DNA of 64,000 nucleotides, taken from NCBI GenBank assembly GCA_965140735.1, contig OZ223306.1, positions 1-64,000 of the forward strand, in the 5' to 3' direction. Origin of the DNA: Fusibacter_A sp965140735 (GTDB taxonomy: Bacteria > Bacillota > Clostridia > Peptostreptococcales > Acidaminobacteraceae). This document shows positions 58,598-64,000 of the stretch, in pieces (the first letter of the stretch is position 1; the number at the start of each line of letters is the position of its first letter). The translations under genes and the position numbers were made by a program. The notes under the pieces are model-generated. The model had not been told where the DNA came from, ran no database searches, and saw only the letters and a list, made by a program, of their open reading frames with translations.

Positions 58598-59170
58598 CTA
58601 ATTTTTAGATTGAAATGCAAGGAAGACTAGATCTTCATCACCTATGTTTAAGTAATTATGAGGTATAAAACCTTTAATATAGCAACTGTCTCCAGCTGAA
58701 AGTTCATAGTTTTCATTTCCTATATAGGCTTTCATCTTACCACTGAGAACGTAGCAACATTCCTCAAAAGCATGGGAAATAAGCTGTTTATTAGACCATT
58801 CATTTGGCTTTAAGGTGCTAATTAAACCATACATGGCGTATTTCTGACTGCTATCAGCCGTTTGAGGTGTAACAAGCTCATATCTAGGGATATCGTCAAT
58901 GGTAAATTTACGACGGCTATTGCTACGAATAACAGCATAAGCATCATTTTCATTGGATCTGTCTTCTGTGGAGGTGTTATCATCTTCAAGAAGGGCAATG
59001 ATAGTTGTATCAAGAGCATTGGCGATTTTACGCATGGCTTCAAGAGAAGGCTCTTTTAAACCTCTTTCAATCTGCGAAAGAAAACTTGGCGTATAGCCTG
59101 TCTTTTCACCTAGTTCAACTAGGGTAAGGTTATTTGCTTTTCTAAGCACTCTAATTAAGTCATATTTCAT
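58598..59170 (-). CDS. XRE-cupin transcriptional regulator
   Basis: A 190-residue protein. The N-terminal HTH (about 5-60) reads LGEKTGYTPSFLSQIERGLK; the C-terminal cupin (about 110-188) has CCYVLSGKMKAYIGNENYEL and SAGDSCYIKGFIPHNYLN. Cupins of this class bind small ligands, often amino acids or peptides. It is the only minus-strand gene in the peptide locus and is divergent from the binding-protein gene; TTTAACT-N3-AGTTAAA palindromes lie in the shared promoter region and in front of the epimerase operon, making it the likely regulator of both and of itself. Confidence 0.9.
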   Translation of the reverse strand: MKYDLIRVLRKANNLTLVELGEKTGYTPSFLSQIERGLKEPSLEAMRKIANALDTTIIALLEDDNTSTEDRSNENDAYAVIRSNSRRKFTIDDIPRYELVTPQTADSSQKYAMYGLISTLKPNEWSNKQLISHAFEECCYVLSGKMKAYIGNENYELSAGDSCYIKGFIPHNYLNIGDEDLVFLAFQSKN

Positions 59171-59245
59171 ATAGATTCCGCCTTTTTATAATATATATAT
59201 ATAATTGCTTATTATCCTATCTTTGTCAAGCATTGCGACATAAAA

Positions 59246-59322
59246 TTTAACTATAAGTTAAAAAAGTGCTGACAAATGGATTGGTATAAGGTAATATAGA
59301 TATAATTTAACTTGTAGTAAAA
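59246..59322 (+). promoter_or_regulatory. Promoter of the binding-protein/hydrolase operon with paired XRE-cupin operators
   Basis: TTTAACT-ATA-AGTTAAA (59246-59262, perfect) and TTTAACT-TGT-AGTAAAA (59306-59322, two changed bases in the right arm) are spaced 60 bp. CTGACA (59269-59274), 17 bp, TAATAT (59292-59297) lies between them, in the same register as at 52306-52382. The left site also lies upstream of the divergent regulator gene. Confidence 0.8.
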
Positions 59323-59353
59323 AAATATATCACACAGCAAATGGAGGCGAATT

Positions 59354-60919
59354 ATGAAGAAAATAAAGTTTAAGCGTATTTTGACCCTTATGTTGGTCAT
59401 GGCACTGATCTTTTCTCTTACTGGTTGCGGAAACAATCAAGGAGCAGAATCAGATCAAAAAGGAGCAGAAACTAACGGACAGGGAACTGCTAAAAGAACA
59501 GATCTAAATATGCGTACAGCAGACACTTTTGCATCTCTTGATCCTCACAATACGACTTTTACCACAGAGGTGATTATCTGCTCACAGATCTATGAAACTC
59601 TGTATAAGATCGATGGAGAAATGAACGAGATCCCTGTACTGGCAACAGGCTACTCAGTAGCTGAAGATGGTTTATCTGCGGTTTTTAATATTAGAGATGA
59701 CGTGCTTTTTACGAATGGTGATAAGCTTACAGCAACAGATGTTAAGTTTTCACTTGATCGCTTGTTAGCAAGTCCTTATATAGGAGAAACACTTCCCACT
59801 TTTGATAGCGTGGATGCAGATGATGAAAAGAGCACTGTAACGATTCATTTTACGAGTCCAACTCCAGGGCTTATTAATAAGATTTCAAGTCTCTTTATTG
59901 TGAATAAGAAATTTGTTGAAGAAAATCAAGATGAAGAAGGGTTACTTGGTTTTCATACCTGTGGTACAGGGCCGTTCATGCTAAAAGAATACACCTTGGA
60001 CGAATCTGTAACCCTTGAAGCCAATCCCGATTACCGATTGGGTGAAGCGGCACTTAAAACTGTAAAGATTTATCCAATCAACGATGAAAACACAGTTTAC
60101 ACAGCACTTAAATCTAATGAAATTGATTTAGCGATATCCGTAAACACCCCAAACTGGGAAGATTTAAAATCAGATAAAGCCATTGATACAGCAGAAATTA
60201 GCAGCGCACATGTTTCTTACATGGTGTTGAACACACAATCAGAACTTTTTAAAAACAAACTTTTACGTCAGGCAGTTGCTTGTGCGTTAAATAGAGAAGA
60301 TATTATAGCTATGGCAATGGATGGTAAAGGCATTCCAACTTCTACGTCTGCCTCGCCACTGATGTACGATTATGTTGATGTAGCTTCTCAATTTACCTAT
60401 GATCCAGAGAGAGCTAAGGCGTTGTTGGCTGAAGCAGGTTATCCAAATGGTTTGGATATTGGTGAAATACAAACCATTGCTGGCAGCTATTTTGCAGATA
60501 TTGCAGTTATCGTACAACAGCAATTGGCAGATGTGGGCATAACCAGTACGGTGTCTTCTATGGAAGGTAATGTCGTTGTGCAAAACGCTTTTACAGGTGC
60601 TTTTAATATGCTGACAATGGGGCAAAACAATAATCTCAGTATGGATCATCTAGATAATTACTATAGCTCTAACTTTATAGGGAATCTGAACATGGCACAG
60701 TACAACAATCCTGAAGTAGATGCCTTACTGGCAGAAGCTAAAGTCTGTATGGATGATAAAGAACGGATTGCGATTTATGAGAAAGTCCTGGATATTGTAG
60801 ATGAAGATTGTGTCTATGTTTATCTTTTTGACAAAGTCAGTATGTTCGCTTGGAATAGTGATTTAAGTTATAAACCAAGTGTAAGAGATGACAGTTTATA
60901 TAATATAAGCTGGAAGTAA
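59354..60919 (+). CDS. Peptide ABC transporter substrate-binding lipoprotein (SBP family 5)
   Basis: A 521-residue lipoprotein with LTGC lipobox (Cys25). The mature domain has the family-5 features: FASLDPHNTT, IYETLYKIDG, LLFTNGDKLTATDVKFSLDR and VACALNREDI. It delivers peptides to the DppBCDF-type importer coded at 53.5-57.3 kb, which lacks its own binding protein. It is under the same operator pair as that operon. AGGCGAA precedes the ATG. Confidence 0.92.
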   Translation: MKKIKFKRILTLMLVMALIFSLTGCGNNQGAESDQKGAETNGQGTAKRTDLNMRTADTFASLDPHNTTFTTEVIICSQIYETLYKIDGEMNEIPVLATGYSVAEDGLSAVFNIRDDVLFTNGDKLTATDVKFSLDRLLASPYIGETLPTFDSVDADDEKSTVTIHFTSPTPGLINKISSLFIVNKKFVEENQDEEGLLGFHTCGTGPFMLKEYTLDESVTLEANPDYRLGEAALKTVKIYPINDENTVYTALKSNEIDLAISVNTPNWEDLKSDKAIDTAEISSAHVSYMVLNTQSELFKNKLLRQAVACALNREDIIAMAMDGKGIPTSTSASPLMYDYVDVASQFTYDPERAKALLAEAGYPNGLDIGEIQTIAGSYFADIAVIVQQQLADVGITSTVSSMEGNVVVQNAFTGAFNMLTMGQNNNLSMDHLDNYYSSNFIGNLNMAQYNNPEVDALLAEAKVCMDDKERIAIYEKVLDIVDEDCVYVYLFDKVSMFAWNSDLSYKPSVRDDSLYNISWK

Positions 60920-60928
60920 TTTAAATTA

Positions 60929-60968
60929 AACCCGAATTATTCAGAAAGTACGATGAATAATTCGGGTT
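60929..60968 (+). promoter_or_regulatory. Intercistronic hairpin after the peptide-binding protein gene
   Basis: AACCCGAATTATTCA pairs perfectly with TGAATAATTCGGGTT around 10 bases, with no T run. As at 50261, it probably stabilises the binding-protein mRNA and reduces read-through to the hydrolase genes. Confidence 0.8.
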
Positions 60969-60986
60969 AAGTAAGGAGTGAATATA

Positions 60987-62492
60987 ATGTTACAGATGAA
61001 TAAAGTATTAGAATCCGATGCAACAGGAAGAAACGAGTCGTCAGAAGCGGATGTAAAGGCACTTAAAGCTATGCTGGATAAGGCTAAGGAAATGTTTCAT
61101 ATCCCAGCTTATAGCATTACGATTTATAAAAAAGGTACATACACGCACTTGTCATCTGGTTATCGACATTTAGAAGCGCAAGAGGAAGCCGATCATGAAA
61201 CGCTTTATGCTATTGGATCGTGTACTAAGTCACTAACGGTTGGTGCTCTGTGTATTTTAATAGATAAGGGCATGCTCAGTTTAGAGGATCGAGTAAAAGA
61301 CTATATCCCTGAATTTGAGATGATAGATCCTTATGTATCCGATCATCTCACGGTTAGGGATATGTTGACTCATCGTTCTGGCTTAGGTGGACATGATTTC
61401 TCGTGGTATGCTCGACTAGAAACTCTGACAGAAAAAGAAGTGATTGAGATGTTCAAGTATTTGCCACCAACACAGCCTTTCCGCTATAAATGGCAATACA
61501 GTAATCACATGTATGCACTTGCTGGCTATCTTATAGAGAGAGTATCAGGTGAGACTTGGCGAGATGTGGTTAGACGCAATATATTGCTTCCTTTGGGGAT
61601 CGATCGTGTGGCACTTTCAACTTATGAGGCAACAGCAGATGATAATTGTGCGACGCCCTATATGCTTAGTGAAGCAAGTAAGGCACTAAACGCTGTTCCA
61701 CATGCAGATATTGGTGTTATGGGATCGGCAGGATGCCTCTATATGTCATCATCTGATTTGGCGAAATGGGATGTACTCTTATTAAACGGTGGTATCCACG
61801 AAGGCAAGCGAATTATATCCAAAGCGCTTTGTGATCAAATGATGTCACCACAGATTTATCGTGATAATGGCATTATTGAACCGCTTAAAGGGTTCTCTAA
61901 CAACAGAGCATATGGACTTGGTTTTGAAATGGAAATTTTTAGAGGTCATCGGATGATTTACCACACTGGACATATAGATGGCTTTTCGGCAATTCAAAGT
62001 TTTATGCCAGAAGATGATTTCGCATGTAGCATTCTTACAAATCTTGGCGATCAAAATTGCCCTGCGATCATGAGCTATATGATTATGGAATATTACCTTG
62101 GTGGCACTGAAGATTGGCTTGAGAAAATATCGAGTTTTATAAACAATGTCACTAAGCAACAACTTGATGAGATTGATCAAGTGAAACGCTTAAAGCCTGA
62201 CAATGCGCCTTGTCCAGTTCCTTTTAAATCTGCAGAAGGCACTTATAGCCATCCTGGTTATGGCACTATGAAGATTAAGGCTGAACAAGACAGGCTGGTG
62301 ATGACATTTGGATCACATACTTTTAATGTGGTTCACTATGCCTACCAACACTTTTTTTTAGAGCCTACGGCACTGACACCAAATACGTATCTTAAAACCA
62401 ATCTTGATATAGATCTTCAAGGCAATGTAACTGGTTTTGAAATCGATTTTGAAGGCCTAAAAGAGAGCAAAATTCGATTTGAACGACAATAG
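60987..62492 (+). CDS. Serine hydrolase, beta-lactamase class C/DD-peptidase fold, paralogue 1
   Basis: A 501-residue protein. SxxK is Ser78-C-T-Lys81, YxN is Tyr171-S-Asn173 and the third motif is HTG (326-328), giving a complete penicillin-binding-protein-type site. The C-terminal about 120 residues form a DUF3471-like lipocalin domain. No signal peptide is present, so it should act in the cytoplasm, perhaps as a D-aminopeptidase, esterase or peptidase on imported peptides with D-residues. The ATG at 60987 has AAGGAG eight bases upstream; the GTG at 60978 overlaps that site. Confidence 0.87.
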   Translation: MLQMNKVLESDATGRNESSEADVKALKAMLDKAKEMFHIPAYSITIYKKGTYTHLSSGYRHLEAQEEADHETLYAIGSCTKSLTVGALCILIDKGMLSLEDRVKDYIPEFEMIDPYVSDHLTVRDMLTHRSGLGGHDFSWYARLETLTEKEVIEMFKYLPPTQPFRYKWQYSNHMYALAGYLIERVSGETWRDVVRRNILLPLGIDRVALSTYEATADDNCATPYMLSEASKALNAVPHADIGVMGSAGCLYMSSSDLAKWDVLLLNGGIHEGKRIISKALCDQMMSPQIYRDNGIIEPLKGFSNNRAYGLGFEMEIFRGHRMIYHTGHIDGFSAIQSFMPEDDFACSILTNLGDQNCPAIMSYMIMEYYLGGTEDWLEKISSFINNVTKQQLDEIDQVKRLKPDNAPCPVPFKSAEGTYSHPGYGTMKIKAEQDRLVMTFGSHTFNVVHYAYQHFFLEPTALTPNTYLKTNLDIDLQGNVTGFEIDFEGLKESKIRFERQ

Positions 62493-62501
62493 GAGAACCC
62501 G

Positions 62502-63956
62502 ATGGATTTAAAAAAATTAGAGCAATCCCTATCTCAATTAAAAGAAAATATTAAAATGCCTTCTTTTAGCATGACACTTTATACGAATAATGAATATAGT
62601 CATTTGTCTAATGGTATGAGTGATGCGTGCTCAAATACACTGGCAGATGAAAATACACTCTATGGCATTGCTTCGTGCACGAAATCTTTGGTTGCAGGTA
62701 CTCTGTGTACGTTAGTGGATCAAGGGAAGATGAACCTCGATGATAAGGTTAAAGCGATTATGCCAGAATTTAAAATGTATGATGCCTATGTGACAGAAAA
62801 TTTAACGGTTAGAGACATACTTTGTCATAGAAGTGGCATACAACGTCACGATTTATCTTGTTATCCGCGGGTTGCAAGCATGACAGAAGATGACATAGTG
62901 GGGATATTGCCTTATCTAAAGCCAAATCAACCCTTGAGATATAAGTGGCAATACAGCAACCTGATGTATGTACTGGCAGGTTGCCTTATCAGCAAGGTTG
63001 CTGGTGAGCATTGGCAAGAGGTCATGAAAAAGAACATATTTGAGCCTTTAGGCATTACGCGTGTCGCTTTTTCGTCAGAAGAAGCTGTTACGATGGGGAA
63101 CTGTGCAAGGCCCTATAAGCCAAATCCCGAAACAGGTCAAATGGAAATAGTACCTTATTTGAATATGCTTGGTAGTGTGGCAGCTGCAGGTCTTTATATG
63201 TCCAGTGCTGAACTTGCCAAATGGCATGTAATGCTGCTTAATAAAGGGCGTTATAATGGTGTACAGGTACTTTCAGAAGAGATGTGTCATGAAATGATGA
63301 CGACTCAGATGGTTATTCGTCAGCCAGTTCCAAAGCCACTGGAAAGCGTCATGGCGGCTAGAGGCTACGGTCTTGGTCTCAGTACAGAGATGTTTCGTGG
63401 TCATAGAGCAGTAGGGCATAGTGGTGATATAGATGGCTTCATGTCATATCAGTTCATTTTACCAGATGATGGCGCTGCCTGTGCTATATTGACCAATGCA
63501 GGACAGTCCATGGCAGCTGTTATTATGCGGTTTATCGCCTATGAATATTTATTAGGTGGTCAAGAAGACTGGGGCGCAATCCTCCATGATTATTTTGATC
63601 AAGAAATGAAAAATAGAATGGCATTTATTGAGGGTAAGTTGGCTGAGAAGCCAGAAAATGCCGTGTGTCCTATCGATCTTAAAATGGCATGTGGACATTA
63701 TAGCAATCCCGGGTATGGTGCTGTGGATGTGACGACAAAAGAGGGCAATCTAATGCTTAAGATGTACGACTGTACTTTTACAGCAAAGCATTATGCAGAT
63801 CTGTCATTTACTTTTGATATGCCACAGCTTTTGAAGGGCATTATTTTTGAAATGGAACTGCATACGAATCAGCAAGGGAAGGTTACTGGATTCAGTGCAA
63901 GTCTTGATTATGAAACAGATGAAAAAATTTATTTTGAGCGAAAAGATGCGTTTTAG
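62502..63956 (+). CDS. Serine hydrolase, beta-lactamase class C/DD-peptidase fold, paralogue 2
   Basis: A 484-residue tandem paralogue starting 9 bases after paralogue 1. The active site is Ser58-C-T-Lys61, Tyr151-S-Asn153 and HSG (306-308). It has the same C-terminal domain (CGHYSNPGYGAVDVTTKEGN) and likewise no signal peptide. The two proteins share architecture but are clearly diverged, which suggests different peptide substrates. TAGGAG precedes the ATG. Confidence 0.87.
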   Translation: MDLKKLEQSLSQLKENIKMPSFSMTLYTNNEYSHLSNGMSDACSNTLADENTLYGIASCTKSLVAGTLCTLVDQGKMNLDDKVKAIMPEFKMYDAYVTENLTVRDILCHRSGIQRHDLSCYPRVASMTEDDIVGILPYLKPNQPLRYKWQYSNLMYVLAGCLISKVAGEHWQEVMKKNIFEPLGITRVAFSSEEAVTMGNCARPYKPNPETGQMEIVPYLNMLGSVAAAGLYMSSAELAKWHVMLLNKGRYNGVQVLSEEMCHEMMTTQMVIRQPVPKPLESVMAARGYGLGLSTEMFRGHRAVGHSGDIDGFMSYQFILPDDGAACAILTNAGQSMAAVIMRFIAYEYLLGGQEDWGAILHDYFDQEMKNRMAFIEGKLAEKPENAVCPIDLKMACGHYSNPGYGAVDVTTKEGNLMLKMYDCTFTAKHYADLSFTFDMPQLLKGIIFEMELHTNQQGKVTGFSASLDYETDEKIYFERKDAF

Positions 63957-63967
63957 AAGGGAGAAAC

Positions 63968-64000
63968 ATGAAGATTACAGATATTATTTGGGAAAAGCAT
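63968..64000 (+). CDS. Start of a further gene, cut by the window end
   Basis: ATG behind AAGGGAGAAAC opens MKITDIIWEKH and runs off the edge. The MKITDI opening is common in enolase-superfamily enzymes, so a second epimerase is possible, but 11 residues prove nothing. It belongs to the serine-hydrolase operon by spacing. Confidence 0.5.
   Translation, partial: MKITDIIWEKH

Overview
The window is a low-G+C stretch with AGGAGG-type ribosome sites, many TTG/GTG starts and nearly all genes on the + strand. It looks like an anaerobic, motile or surface-living member of the Clostridia. Pointers are an Etf-coupled 2-hydroxyacid dehydrogenase operon, FeoAB, an iron-only-hydrogenase-type regulator, a DUF438 hemerythrin/PAS protein, an ODP-type di-iron oxygen-sensor domain and several c-di-GMP enzymes. 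The genus cannot be fixed from sequence alone; a Fusibacter-like organism is only a guess. No rRNA, tRNA, CRISPR array, insertion sequence or prophage was seen.

Layout. 1-14.9 kb: accessory and detoxification genes. These are the end of a BCCT transporter, a MATE pump, an AlaX-like editing protein, a MarR/FrnE/DUF1304 operon with two matching operators, a hot-dog thioesterase, a VOC protein, a GNAT-FosB fusion, an APH-like kinase, several GNATs, an NTase-GNAT fusion, and DsrE with DUF438. 14.9-20.9 kb: two paralogous FAD-dependent 2-hydroxyacid dehydrogenases flank a FadR-type GntR regulator and are followed by etfB-etfA, with LldR-like operators in front of both dehydrogenases. 21.1-34.2 kb: a flavodoxin, then a leader with a consensus promoter and terminator ahead of an MpsC-domain protein and a diguanylate cyclase. 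Next come a dCache-GGDEF-EAL protein, an oxygen-sensor/degenerate GGDEF/receiver protein, a HEAT-repeat GT2 synthase and a membrane-anchored clan-A glycosidase; this appears to be a c-di-GMP and oxygen-linked exopolysaccharide module.

34.3-38.8 kb: metal uptake, with FeoA, FeoB and a Cys-rich partner (two Fur boxes), a TM1266-like regulator and Nramp/MntH. 38.9-42.7 kb: a small protein, an ECF sigma factor, and a MoxR-VWA pair with a 99-residue partner. 42.77-45.1 kb: a 62-bp perfect palindrome, then arsR, a gutted ACR3 pump relic, arsC, ArsP permease and a redox thioredoxin. 45.3-52.2 kb: a LacI-controlled oligosaccharide locus with a GH3 enzyme, a solute-binding lipoprotein and two permeases but no ATPase.

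52.3-64 kb: a peptide-scavenging regulon of dipeptide epimerase, DppBCDF-type importer, metal amidohydrolase, divergent XRE-cupin regulator, peptide-binding lipoprotein and two tandem cytoplasmic serine hydrolases. Both divergent promoters carry the same operator pair (TTTAACT-N3-AGTTAAA) with 60-bp spacing, which ties the two halves to one regulator. The window ends inside a further gene of this locus.
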